This document shows, piece by piece, positions 1-8,248 of a stretch of DNA of 64,000 nt. Numbering within the stretch: position 1 is the stretch's first letter; every line of letters begins with the position of its first letter. The translations under genes and the position numbers were made by a program. The notes under the pieces are model-generated. The model ran no database searches, had not been told where the DNA came from, and was given only the letters and a program-made list of their open reading frames with translations. Origin of the DNA: Bacteroidota bacterium (lineage in GTDB: Bacteria > Bacteroidota > Bacteroidia > Chitinophagales > Chitinophagaceae); contig JAPLEO010000061.1 in NCBI GenBank assembly GCA_026391125.1, forward strand, positions 54,627 through 118,626. The letters are read 5' to 3'.

Positions 1-951
1 TTTCAACGGACTATACTTAAATTTTCCCTGTTTATATCGCATCCAAACATTGCCGTAATTTTCTTCTTTAAAACTAGGATCAGTTGTTAAACTATCAGGA
101 ATATCACTGAGTTTGGTTTCGGGATAGTAATAAATATTGCCTACTGCATACTTGATTAGCTTGCTTGAGTCGTAAGTAGTTCTTTTCTTAATGGAGATAT
201 CCCATTCTGGATTTTCTAATCTCTTTTTAGCGTTAGCTGCAATCATCTCAACCTGTTTATAGGGATCGAGCGTAATATTCATTAAGTTGATATTGGAGCT
301 GTCAACTTCTGCATAAATATCTTCCTTTGTAAATTTATAATAGCCTTTATTGCGATAAATTTTAATTAACCTGTCTAGTTCTTCATTAATGATTTGTTTG
401 CTATAATTATCCCCATTTTTGAGCAGGGTTCCCTTCATTCTTTGTATAGTAAGGGCCTGCAAGCTTGAGTCTTCCAATTGATAATCTATTGAATCAATCG
501 TGATTTTTTTACCAGGGGTTACATTCATTAATGCATGCACCCTAAACTGATCTCCAAAAGAGTCGATTCGAATACTGTCTTTAAAGTTTCCATAATAATA
601 GCCCTGAGAATTCAGGTAGGCATTCATATAATTCCTAGACCTAGAAAGATTGATGGAATCGAAAGTAGGAGGTGTTTTAATTCGATACCAAAATAAAAAG
701 CGTTGTTCTTTTCGAGCCCTCAAACTATCATCCCAATAGTTATCTAATTCAAGGGTCAGTTTTGTCTTTTCATCCTTCGAGTTTACACCATTAACAATTA
801 TTTTGTTTGAATAGATAAAGGGGGTGTTTAATGGATAGTCGTTACTTTTTACAGAAGTACGACGTTCTTCTGAGCACGAAGCCAGAACTAATAAAGACAG
901 GGTCCCTATTAGCCACAAAAACCTATTAACTTTACCCCCGTTGAAACGCAT
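1..951 (-). CDS. TamL/BamA-family outer-membrane assembly lipoprotein (partial, 3' end outside window)
   Basis: The reading frame is open from the ATG at 951 to the window edge (317 codons), so only the N-terminal part is present. The start reads MRFNGGKVNRFLWLIGTL and is followed by a lipobox ending LASC (Cys26), so it should be a lipoprotein. After that come POTRA-like stretches with the repeated RNKGYYKF/NSQGYYYG pattern typical of Bacteroidota TamL and BamA/TamA relatives, which help fold or export outer-membrane proteins. The C-terminal barrel would lie beyond base 1. The start codon is only 5 bp from that of the divergent RNA methyltransferase gene. No other Met precedes the signal peptide, so the start is firm. 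The family call is by pattern only. Confidence 0.75.
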   Translation of the reverse strand, partial: MRFNGGKVNRFLWLIGTLSLLVLASCSEERRTSVKSNDYPLNTPFIYSNKIIVNGVNSKDEKTKLTLELDNYWDDSLRARKEQRFLFWYRIKTPPTFDSINLSRSRNYMNAYLNSQGYYYGNFKDSIRIDSFGDQFRVHALMNVTPGKKITIDSIDYQLEDSSLQALTIQRMKGTLLKNGDNYSKQIINEELDRLIKIYRNKGYYKFTKEDIYAEVDSSNINLMNITLDPYKQVEMIAANAKKRLENPEWDISIKKRTTYDSSKLIKYAVGNIYYYPETKLSDIPDSLTTDPSFKEENYGNVWMRYKQGKFKYSPLK

Positions 952-956
952 ATTGT

Positions 957-1688
957 ATGTTAAGCAAGAATGAGCTCAAATATATTCAATCTTTGTGCCA
1001 GAAAAAACAAAGAACGGAAGACGGACTGTTTTTAGCAGAAGGTCCGAAGCTGGCAATGGAACTTCTGGCCAGCGATTATCGGGTTGAAAAACTATTCGCA
1101 ACAGCAGAGTGGCTTGCCGAAAACCGCGTAAACGTTGAAACTACAACGGTTACAGAAAATGAGCTGGCAAAAATGAGCACCCTCCAAACTCCCAATGAAG
1201 TGCTCCTGATTTGTCGTCAAAAAAAAGAAAAGAGGGAGCCAACATTTAAAAATAAAGTCAGCCTAGTCCTCGATGGTTTACAAGATCCTGGTAATATGGG
1301 CACTATTATTCGGATTGCCGATTGGTTTGGAATTGATCAGATCATTGCAAGCGAAGACACTGTTGAGTTCTATAATCCCAAGGTCATTCAAAGTACTATG
1401 GGAAGTTTTATACGAGTAAACTGCTGGTATCGGAACCTTTCTGAAATACTTCCTACGGTGGATGTACCCGTTTATGGGGCATTATTAAAAGGGCAATCCA
1501 TCAATAAAATAGACCCTTTAAAGGAGGGCATTCTTGTCATTGGAAATGAGTCAAAGGGAATTAGGGAAGCGGTATTGCCCTTTATTTCAAAAGCCATCAC
1601 GATCCCCAGAATTGGACACGCTGAATCTTTAAATGCTGCTGTGGCTGCTGGGATCTTATTGTCGCACTTATGCGGTAAAGAGGGATAG
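957..1688 (+). CDS. TrmH/SpoU-family RNA 2'-O-methyltransferase
   Basis: This 243-residue protein has an N-terminal SpoU substrate-binding region (about 1-95) and a SPOUT catalytic domain (about 100-240). The three SpoU motifs are visible: motif 1 with Asn113 and Arg119 (DPGNMGTIIRIAD), motif 2 GNESKGI at 196-202, and motif 3 SLNAAVAAGI at 224-233. These form the SAM-binding trefoil knot. The family transfers a methyl group to ribose 2'-OH in rRNA or tRNA; which nucleotide is modified cannot be told from sequence alone. The length fits the family. It is divergent from the TamL-like gene with almost no intergenic space and converges on the LolC/E-like gene. Confidence 0.9.
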   Translation: MLSKNELKYIQSLCQKKQRTEDGLFLAEGPKLAMELLASDYRVEKLFATAEWLAENRVNVETTTVTENELAKMSTLQTPNEVLLICRQKKEKREPTFKNKVSLVLDGLQDPGNMGTIIRIADWFGIDQIIASEDTVEFYNPKVIQSTMGSFIRVNCWYRNLSEILPTVDVPVYGALLKGQSINKIDPLKEGILVIGNESKGIREAVLPFISKAITIPRIGHAESLNAAVAAGILLSHLCGKEG

Positions 1689-1689
1689 T

Positions 1690-2922
1690 TTAACGGAATT
1701 GGATAGCCTTAGTGGGTTGAATTCTTTTTATGATCCAAGTAGGAATAATGAGTGCTAAATAGCAAACCAGTGTAGTGCCAGCACATACTGCAAATACTTG
1801 CCACCAAACGATATAGATAGGAGCTTCAGAAACATAATAGGCAGATTCGTCGAGCTTGATGAAGCCTGTATATTTTTGAAGTAGACAAATTCCAATACCT
1901 GCAACAAATCCGATTCCAATACCTGCAAATGTGATCACTGTGGCATGATACAGGAAGAGCTTTTGGATCAACCAGTCATTGGCTCCAAGCGCTTTTAGAA
2001 TACCAACCATTCTTGTTCTTTCAAGGATCAAAATCAATAAGCAGGTGATTAAATTAATGATGGCTACTACGGCCATTACAATAAAGATCACATTTCTATT
2101 GACGTCTTGAATGTTTAACCAATCGAAAATATTAGGATATACTTCTCTGATGGTTTTACTCATCCATTCGGGAGGAAGTTTATCTGCTAAATGATTAGAG
2201 ATCGAATCCATCTGATGATAATCGCTCACAAATATTTCATAGCCACCAGTTTCATCAGGTTCCCAATTACCCATGCGACGGATGAGTTGCTGGTCGCCAA
2301 TAACAAAAAGTTTGTCGTACTCTTCAATGCCGGTTTTATAGATGGCAGAAACCGTTAATTTTCTGAAGTTCCTACTACCATCAATACTCGAGATGAAATA
2401 AATATGAATGGTATCGTTCAATTTTAATTTCAACTGTTTGGCAAGTTGTGCAGAAACGATAATGTCTTTACTATATGTGCTATCATTAAAGTGTAACCAT
2501 CTTCCTTCTTTTATAAAAGGTTTAAGCTGGGTACTATCATAACCCTTTTCAATCCCTTTCAATAGAACCCCTTCGATCTCTTTATTTTTTTCAATGATGG
2601 CAGACTTGGTGGCAAAAGTTTGTAGCTGGTATACACCTGCCTCTTGTTTGATGATTTCTTCTACCTTTTTATTTTTTTTGATGGGCGTTTCTTCGGCAAC
2701 CAAGGATTTATTTGGCTCGAATTTCTGAACCCGAATATGCCCCCAAAAACTAAAGACTTTACTTGCAACTGTTTGCTGAAATCCATTTACAAAAGCCAAA
2801 GTAATGATCATCGACATAACACTTACAGCAGTTGCAGCAACAGATAGGCGAATGATGAATCTTGCGAACGATTTTTGCTTGGTGAAAGCGATTCTTTTGG
2901 CGATATGGAATGCAAGACTCAA
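1690..2922 (-). CDS. LolC/LolE-like ABC transporter permease (FtsX/MacB fold)
   Basis: This 410-residue protein has the FtsX-like permease layout: an N-terminal membrane helix (about 27-48), a large periplasmic MacB-PCD-like domain (about 50-265), then three membrane helices (about 275-300, 322-350, 370-400). In the Lol system such permeases extract lipoproteins from the inner membrane for delivery to the outer membrane. The sequence between helices, RTRMVGILKALGANDWLIQK, is the usual coupling region for the ATPase LolD. No lolD gene lies next to it, which is common in this phylum. The stop is one base from that of the convergent methyltransferase gene. LolC cannot be separated from LolE here. 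Confidence 0.82.
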   Translation of the reverse strand: MSLAFHIAKRIAFTKQKSFARFIIRLSVAATAVSVMSMIITLAFVNGFQQTVASKVFSFWGHIRVQKFEPNKSLVAEETPIKKNKKVEEIIKQEAGVYQLQTFATKSAIIEKNKEIEGVLLKGIEKGYDSTQLKPFIKEGRWLHFNDSTYSKDIIVSAQLAKQLKLKLNDTIHIYFISSIDGSRNFRKLTVSAIYKTGIEEYDKLFVIGDQQLIRRMGNWEPDETGGYEIFVSDYHQMDSISNHLADKLPPEWMSKTIREVYPNIFDWLNIQDVNRNVIFIVMAVVAIINLITCLLILILERTRMVGILKALGANDWLIQKLFLYHATVITFAGIGIGFVAGIGICLLQKYTGFIKLDESAYYVSEAPIYIVWWQVFAVCAGTTLVCYLALIIPTWIIKRIQPTKAIQFR

Positions 2923-3023
2923 ATAAAGGGTTTTAGGTTTTCAAAACTACATTGCAGACCTGAATGCAGCAAAAGCTTTTGTAGCTCTATGGAATGTTGT
3001 AAGTTTAGGCGTTATTTTAACTT

Positions 3024-4292
3024 ATGAAATCATTTTTGGCCTTTGTAGGCTCTTTAAGCTTTTTCTTGCTTCAAGCACAACGCCTTCCAGATCGAATATA
3101 TTCACCAACGATCAATGGGGTTAAGTTGTTTCAGCAAAACAATCAATATAGTCAACCCATACTCCGTTTAAATTCTGGAGAGCAGTTAGAACTTCATTTT
3201 GATGATTTGGTGGCAACACCCAAGAATTATTTCTATACCTACGAATTATGTAATGCCGATTGGACCCCTGCGAATGTCACAGTATTTGATTACCTCAAAG
3301 GATTTACTCAGATGCGGATTAGTCAGTATAGAATTGCTTCCATTGCAGCTATGAAATACGTTCATTATCAGGTAATGTTGCCAGAGCGCAATGCAACACC
3401 AATCATGAGTGGGAACTATATTTTAAAAGTATTTAGAGATGGGGATACTTCTAAATTGGCCTTTACGAAACGTTTGATGGTGGTAGATAAACAGGTTTCA
3501 ATTGGAGCACAGGTTCAAGTGCCTTATGATAACCAGCTAGCACGAACCCATCAGAAATTGCAGTTCTCTGTAGAAACAAGAGAATTGAATTTATTGAGTC
3601 CGCAGCAAGTAAAAGTAGCAGTTGTTCAAAACAATCGTTGGGATGATGCCATTGTAAATAAGCAGCCAGTATTTATTAAAGGGAATTTGTTAGAATACAA
3701 TGGAGAGATGGACTTTTTATTTCCAGCCGGCAAGGAATATCGTTGGGCAGATTTGATGAGCTTTCGTTTTGAATCGGATAGAATTGCCCGGATTGAAAGA
3801 ACGCAGGAACCGAATACTGTTTATATAAAGCCAGATTTGGTAAGAAGTAGTTTTGCCTATATCAATTTTGCTGATAGAAATGGGTATACAGAAATTAATG
3901 CCAGTGAATCAATCAATCCTTGGTGGCAAGGCGACTATGCCTGGGTGCATTTTAGTTTTGTACCACCTGCTAAACAAGCATTTCCTGGAAAATCTGTGCA
4001 CATGATCGGTGAGGTTACGGGCAATCAAATCAGTGATAGTTCATTGATGCATTTTAGTACGTTGGAGGGAGCGTATACGAAAGACCTTTTATTAAAACAG
4101 GGCTATTATAGTTATACCTACGCATTAAAAGATAATCGTGAGCCAGGATTGCCAGCGGATGTTTCAATACTGGAAGGAAATTATTGGGAAACCGAAAATG
4201 AGTATACGATTTTTGTTTATTATCGTTCTTTAAGCGGCAGGCACGATGAGCTTGTTGGTATTGCAACCATCAATTCAAGATTGGGCAGATAG
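3024..4292 (+). CDS. DUF5103 domain-containing secreted protein
   Basis: The 422-residue protein has a signal peptide (about 1-18, ending LLQAQ) and then the DUF5103 pattern: an N-terminal stretch with ILRLNSGEQLELHFDDL and YFYTYELCNADW, a central beta-rich region, and a C-terminal part rich in aromatic residues. The family is widespread in Bacteroidota and has no established function; a link with the cell envelope is assumed from its export. It stands alone between a divergent permease gene and a convergent lipase gene. Confidence 0.8.
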   Translation: MKSFLAFVGSLSFFLLQAQRLPDRIYSPTINGVKLFQQNNQYSQPILRLNSGEQLELHFDDLVATPKNYFYTYELCNADWTPANVTVFDYLKGFTQMRISQYRIASIAAMKYVHYQVMLPERNATPIMSGNYILKVFRDGDTSKLAFTKRLMVVDKQVSIGAQVQVPYDNQLARTHQKLQFSVETRELNLLSPQQVKVAVVQNNRWDDAIVNKQPVFIKGNLLEYNGEMDFLFPAGKEYRWADLMSFRFESDRIARIERTQEPNTVYIKPDLVRSSFAYINFADRNGYTEINASESINPWWQGDYAWVHFSFVPPAKQAFPGKSVHMIGEVTGNQISDSSLMHFSTLEGAYTKDLLLKQGYYSYTYALKDNREPGLPADVSILEGNYWETENEYTIFVYYRSLSGRHDELVGIATINSRLGR

Positions 4293-4303
4293 TTTTTTGA
4301 ATC

Positions 4304-5404
4304 TTATTTTAATTGGTTTGCCAAATAGAGATAGGGTCCTATAAAATGGTGCACAAATATTTTATCTGGATTGTCAGGATATAATTTGAAATAGTTTTCA
4401 TCTGCAAGAAGTACGATGGTTGGTCCAACCCTTACATAGTCGAATGTCTTCACGTATTCAGGTGCGATATATCCGGGTAGTAATTTTTGAATCATTTTTC
4501 CTACAGTATTTCCTAAATATTTTTCATACCTACGATTGCCTCTTTTAGAAACATTATTCATTTTGTTAAAAGCATATTGCAACGCCCAATTTTTTGGGAA
4601 TGGTTGTTTACTAATTGTTTTAGATGCGTTAGTAAAAGGGTTGGTAGTATTAAAATCGGTTAGTGCTTGAATTGATAAAGGCGATTGCACCACCCAATCT
4701 GCGGTGTTCACAACATTATAGCCCCAGCCATCGCTCAGCATTTTTTCATATTCATAGGCATAAAATAAATTCCCCGGTCTTGGTGCGGCACTGCAATAAG
4801 TTTTGAAACGGATATCTGATGGAATTTGATGGGTCTTTTGCAATTGAGCAATATGCGAGCTTAACAAATAGGCTATGGCTCCACCCTGACTATGGCCGAG
4901 AATGATCATTTGTTTGATTCCTTGATGATATAAGGAATCAATTTTCAATAAAATATCTTGTGATAGAAATGCAGTACCAATGAGCCAACCAATATGAACC
5001 GAAGCTTTTGGGTTATCAGCTAAATGATAGTTGAATTGAAATTGATCGCTCATTTGAATTGTGCCGGCTGCAGGAACCATGGCTGCGTAAAAATTCTCCA
5101 TCCAACTAGATTGCGATTTTGTAGTACCTCGAATACTGATCACAGCAATTGAATCTTCTTGCATCCATAAATCCCATCGATTATCAAGGCCAACTATTTT
5201 AGAACGATAGGCCATTTTGCTTTTTTCGGGGAGAGGTACGGTTGTATTTGTCCATGGCGTATCTAATTGATGCGCTGTAATTTTCAATAGTTCAATATAT
5301 TCTGACTTATCAAATCCTGGTTTTAAATGGACTTTTTGCGCCTCCATTTTATTTGAGGCAAGAATAAAAACAAGAAATCCTGAGATTAAAAATTTATATA
5401 CCAT
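4304..5404 (-). CDS. Secreted class 3 lipase-like alpha/beta hydrolase
   Basis: The 366-residue protein has a signal peptide (about 1-22, ending MEAQ) and a lipase-3 type fold. The nucleophile elbow GHSQGG is clear, with an upstream oxyanion-loop segment IRGTTKSQSSWMEN, as in fungal-type triacylglycerol lipases. A candidate acid and histidine follow (NTADWVVQ and the C-terminal VHHFIGPYLY). It probably hydrolyses lipid esters in the periplasm or outside the cell; the substrate is unknown. It is monocistronic. Confidence 0.8.
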   Translation of the reverse strand: MVYKFLISGFLVFILASNKMEAQKVHLKPGFDKSEYIELLKITAHQLDTPWTNTTVPLPEKSKMAYRSKIVGLDNRWDLWMQEDSIAVISIRGTTKSQSSWMENFYAAMVPAAGTIQMSDQFQFNYHLADNPKASVHIGWLIGTAFLSQDILLKIDSLYHQGIKQMIILGHSQGGAIAYLLSSHIAQLQKTHQIPSDIRFKTYCSAAPRPGNLFYAYEYEKMLSDGWGYNVVNTADWVVQSPLSIQALTDFNTTNPFTNASKTISKQPFPKNWALQYAFNKMNNVSKRGNRRYEKYLGNTVGKMIQKLLPGYIAPEYVKTFDYVRVGPTIVLLADENYFKLYPDNPDKIFVHHFIGPYLYLANQLK

Positions 5405-5503
5405 ATACCAATGTAGTTGGTTTTTAAATAAAGTTAACCGTTTTAGAACAGCCTATTTTTATCATTTGTTTAAAAAAAAATCAAAAAATTAGCATCCAAA
5501 CCT

Positions 5504-5511
5504 TACTTTTG
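5504..5511 (+). promoter_or_regulatory. -7 element (TACTTTTG) of the SRP RNA gene
   Basis: TACTTTTG matches the Bacteroidota -7 consensus TAnnTTTG and ends 4 bases before the first paired base of the SRP RNA, the right distance for a start site near 5516. No good TTTG is seen about 19 bp upstream. Confidence 0.6.
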
Positions 5512-5514
5512 CGC

Positions 5515-5611
5515 CGGCAGGTCTTACACGACCAGCTCCTGCTGAATCTCCCCAGGGTAGGAATACAGCAAGGATAAGCGGTTGAGCGGTGCGATGTGAG
5601 TAGCCTGCCAC
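5515..5611 (+). ncRNA. ffs: Small signal recognition particle RNA (4.5S type)
   Basis: A roughly 97-nt RNA whose ends pair (GGCAGG near 5516 with CCTGCC at 5604-5609). The apical part carries the SRP domain IV core: CCAGG followed by GGAA, then CAGCAAGG and GTAGCCTGCC at the 3' end, as in small bacterial SRP RNAs. It would bind Ffh and guide membrane proteins to FtsY. A run of nine T (5612-5620) follows directly and serves as terminator. It does not code for protein. Confidence 0.8.
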
Positions 5612-5623
5612 TTTTTTTTTCTT

Positions 5624-5650
5624 TCGCGAATAAGTGTAAGATATTCGTGA
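5624..5650 (+). promoter_or_regulatory. Hairpin in leader of the aldolase/transaldolase gene
   Basis: The segments TCGCGAATA (5624-5632) and TATTCGTGA (5642-5650) form a 9-bp stem with one G-U pair and a 9-nt loop. It is just after the SRP terminator, about 105 bases before the next gene. There is no T-run behind it, so it looks like a leader structure or 5' stabiliser and not a terminator. Its role is unknown. Confidence 0.4.
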
Positions 5651-5754
5651 GGCCCGGAAGGGATAAGATGAATTGAATCTTAATAAGGGGCTTCTAATTG
5701 CTCATCAACACAGAAAAATATCGATCTTCCAATTAAAATATTAAAAATCATACG

Positions 5755-6405
5755 ATGAAATTTTTTATCGACACAGGTAATTTAGCACAGATTAAAGAAG
5801 CGAATGAGTTAGGCATTTTAGATGGTGTAACAACCAACCCATCTTTGATGGCCAAAGAGGGCATTAAAGGGGAAGCCGCAATCGCACAACACTATAAAGC
5901 TATTTGCGAATTAGTTGATGGAGATATTAGTGCAGAGGTTTTGTCTACCGAATTTGAATCAATGGTAGAAGAAGGAAAGAAATTAGCTGCGATTCATCCA
6001 AATATTGTGGTAAAAGTACCCATGATCAAAGATGGTATTAAAGCTATTAAATGGTTCAGCGATAATGGGATCAGAACCAATTGTACATTGGTATTCTCTG
6101 CTGGTCAGGCTATTTTGGCTGCAAAAGCAGGTGCAACTTATGTATCACCATTCATCGGTCGGATTGACGATAGTGGTTGGGACGGGATTGAATTGATCAA
6201 GCAAATGCGTCAGATCTATGACATCCAAGGATTTAAAACAGAGATCCTAGCTGCTTCTATTAGGAATGCCTTACACATTATCAAATGTGCTGAAGCTGGT
6301 GCTGATGTTTGTACTTGTCCGTTAGATTCAATCTTAGGATTATTGAAGCATCCTTTAACTGATATTGGATTGGCGAAGTTTTTAGAAGATGCCAAAAAAA
6401 TGTAA
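5755..6405 (+). CDS. fsa: Fructose-6-phosphate aldolase / small transaldolase (TalC family)
   Basis: At 216 residues this is the short decameric-type transaldolase. The N-terminus [20 protein letters not shown] and the TTNPSL motif are family hallmarks, and the Schiff-base lysine lies in VVKVPM (near residue 85). The family either transfers dihydroxyacetone between sugar phosphates in the non-oxidative pentose phosphate pathway or cleaves fructose 6-phosphate to dihydroxyacetone and glyceraldehyde 3-phosphate; sequence alone does not separate the two reliably. It is a single-gene unit between the SRP RNA gene and a strong terminator. Confidence 0.88.
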   Translation: MKFFIDTGNLAQIKEANELGILDGVTTNPSLMAKEGIKGEAAIAQHYKAICELVDGDISAEVLSTEFESMVEEGKKLAAIHPNIVVKVPMIKDGIKAIKWFSDNGIRTNCTLVFSAGQAILAAKAGATYVSPFIGRIDDSGWDGIELIKQMRQIYDIQGFKTEILAASIRNALHIIKCAEAGADVCTCPLDSILGLLKHPLTDIGLAKFLEDAKKM

Positions 6406-6425
6406 GCAACACTAACAATATTTTC

Positions 6426-6455
6426 AAGTGCCCTCCATGGGGGCACTTTTTTTTT
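6426..6455 (+). terminator. Rho-independent terminator after fsa
   Basis: AGTGCCC (6427-6433) pairs with GGGCACT (6441-6447) around a short loop and is followed by nine T. It may also help end the convergent AlkD-like transcript. Confidence 0.8.
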
Positions 6456-6457
6456 GC

Positions 6458-7129
6458 TTATTTCGAGATCCTTTTCAAAGCTTCCTTTTCACTAAGCGGT
6501 GAAAGTTTGTTATTCGCTACAAAATTGATCACCCATTCAGGATTTGTTTTCGAATACTCTCTTAAAGCCCAACCAATTGCTTTTCTAATAAAAAACTCTT
6601 TACTGTCTTTACAATGCAGAATATAGTTAGACAGTAATGCCGTATCTGTATTTTTCTTGTATGTTTTCTGAAATAAAATACTACTTCTTTGCAACCAGAT
6701 ATTGTTGCTTTTATTCCACTGAGAAGTAATCAGAAAGGTTTGTTCAGAAAATAATTTAAAATAAGATCCTAGCCAATCACTTGCAATGCCATCAACCGTA
6801 TCCCACCAGCTTTTTTGAATAATACATTGTTCAATAAGTTTGATAGAACTCTTGGTCCATAGTTTTTTATGTACCGCAAAAACATCTATCGCAAAATATT
6901 GCATTTCTCTTTGAGGCAATTCCCAAAGCTCTTTTATGACTAATTCTAGTTCAGAACTATTTTGTAAGAAATTATTTTTTAAATAATTTGTCACGATCAA
7001 ATCTCTGTCGGGTGCCTTGATTCCAAAAAAATCAAACTGGTTTAGCATATATGCTTTCATACCAGGTGCATTGGATGCATCTGACTCTTTTTGTAATGCT
7101 TGATAAACGGGTTCAATAAAGGTGTGCAT
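6458..7129 (-). CDS. AlkD-like DNA alkylation repair protein
   Basis: This 223-residue, all-helical protein has the ARM/HEAT-repeat look of the AlkD family, including the conserved KSWWDTVDGIASDWLG helix that carries the active-site Trp/Asp pair, and IRKAIGWALREYSKTNPEWV near the C-terminus. AlkD enzymes remove bulky or cationic alkylated bases such as N7-methylguanine and N3-methyladenine from DNA without base flipping. It is monocistronic and faces the fsa terminator. Confidence 0.85.
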   Translation of the reverse strand: MHTFIEPVYQALQKESDASNAPGMKAYMLNQFDFFGIKAPDRDLIVTNYLKNNFLQNSSELELVIKELWELPQREMQYFAIDVFAVHKKLWTKSSIKLIEQCIIQKSWWDTVDGIASDWLGSYFKLFSEQTFLITSQWNKSNNIWLQRSSILFQKTYKKNTDTALLSNYILHCKDSKEFFIRKAIGWALREYSKTNPEWVINFVANNKLSPLSEKEALKRISK

Positions 7130-7159
7130 CGTGAAGACTAAGGCCGTCTATTTTGCTTG

Positions 7160-8206
7160 TTAGTTTAATGAAATCTGTTTTTTATTCGCACTACTTAAAA
7201 ATGCAGCTTCAATAATTTTCATGACGTTAATTCCGTCATTTCCTTTTACAGGCATTTCCGTATTTTCTCGAATCGCTTTTTCAACTAGTGCATAGTAAGT
7301 TGCATAATTACCTAATTCAGTTGGTATTTTTTTACGAATTTCTACACCATCCTTTTCGGTATTCAAAAGTCCTTCTTCCTCATCAGGTTCTTTTCCCCAA
7401 TTTGCGGAATTGGGTTTCTGATTCGCTACTAATGCAGTTTCTTGAATATCCGCTCTTGATTTAAGGAAACTTCCTTTATTACCATGGATCACATAGGAGG
7501 GGATGGGTTCCTTTACTTGATAGCCTGCTTTGAGACGCACTACTTTGTCGGAATAACTTAATAGTAATTCAAAATAATCATCTACCACAGAAAATGGTCT
7601 CATCGTTCTTAATTCTGCATAAACTGCATCAGGCATACCGAAGAGGGTTAATGCTTGGTCTATTAAATGCGGACCAAGATCATATAATACTCCTGCTCCT
7701 GGGCCTGCTATTTCTTTGTGTAACTTCGGACTCAATGTTTCCTTAAAACGATCAAAATGTATTTCTGCTTCTACCACATTTCCGATCCATCCTTCCGCTA
7801 TAATTTTTTTGACTGTTTTAAAATCACTATCCCAGCGTCTATTTTGAAAAACAGAAAGTTTTAGTTTTTTTTCAATGGCAATTTCGTTTAACTCAATTGC
7901 TTCGGCAACCGAAGTTGTGAAAGCTTTTTCAACCACCGCATGTTTGCCTGATAGCAATACTTTTTTTGTAAAATCGTAATGGGTATTGGTGGGGGTATTT
8001 ACAATAACTAGTTGAATACTTTCATCTGCTAAAATCTCTTCGAGTGAACGATAGATTTTTATTGTTGGATAAAATTCTAAGGATGCAGAAAGTGATCTTT
8101 CCCAGATGCCCACCAATTCAAAACCAGGATTTAATGCAATAAAGGGTGCATGGAATACTCTTCCAGACATTCCAAATGAAAGTATCGCGGTTTTTATTGC
8201 AGGCAT
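7160..8206 (-). CDS. Gfo/Idh/MocA-family oxidoreductase
   Basis: This 348-residue protein has a Rossmann NAD(P)-binding N-terminus (about 1-120; glycine loop FGMSGRVFHAPF) with the family EK signature (VVEKAFTTS) that carries the catalytic lysine, followed by an alpha/beta C-terminal domain (AGPGAGVLYDLGPHLIDQAL). These enzymes oxidise or reduce sugars, inositols or related polyols. The substrate is unknown; the sequence looks like the YdgJ/YvaA type. It precedes the AlkD-like gene by 30 bp on the same strand and may be cotranscribed with it. Confidence 0.85.
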   Translation of the reverse strand: MPAIKTAILSFGMSGRVFHAPFIALNPGFELVGIWERSLSASLEFYPTIKIYRSLEEILADESIQLVIVNTPTNTHYDFTKKVLLSGKHAVVEKAFTTSVAEAIELNEIAIEKKLKLSVFQNRRWDSDFKTVKKIIAEGWIGNVVEAEIHFDRFKETLSPKLHKEIAGPGAGVLYDLGPHLIDQALTLFGMPDAVYAELRTMRPFSVVDDYFELLLSYSDKVVRLKAGYQVKEPIPSYVIHGNKGSFLKSRADIQETALVANQKPNSANWGKEPDEEEGLLNTEKDGVEIRKKIPTELGNYATYYALVEKAIRENTEMPVKGNDGINVMKIIEAAFLSSANKKQISLN

Positions 8207-8248
8207 ATGATCTGTTTCTGTAAATGTAAAGTATCCTCAAAATAAACC

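Noticed and set aside
5651..5680. Second SRP-like core (GGCCCGGAAGGGATAAG)
   Set aside because: There is no surrounding stem and it follows the real SRP RNA terminator; likely chance.
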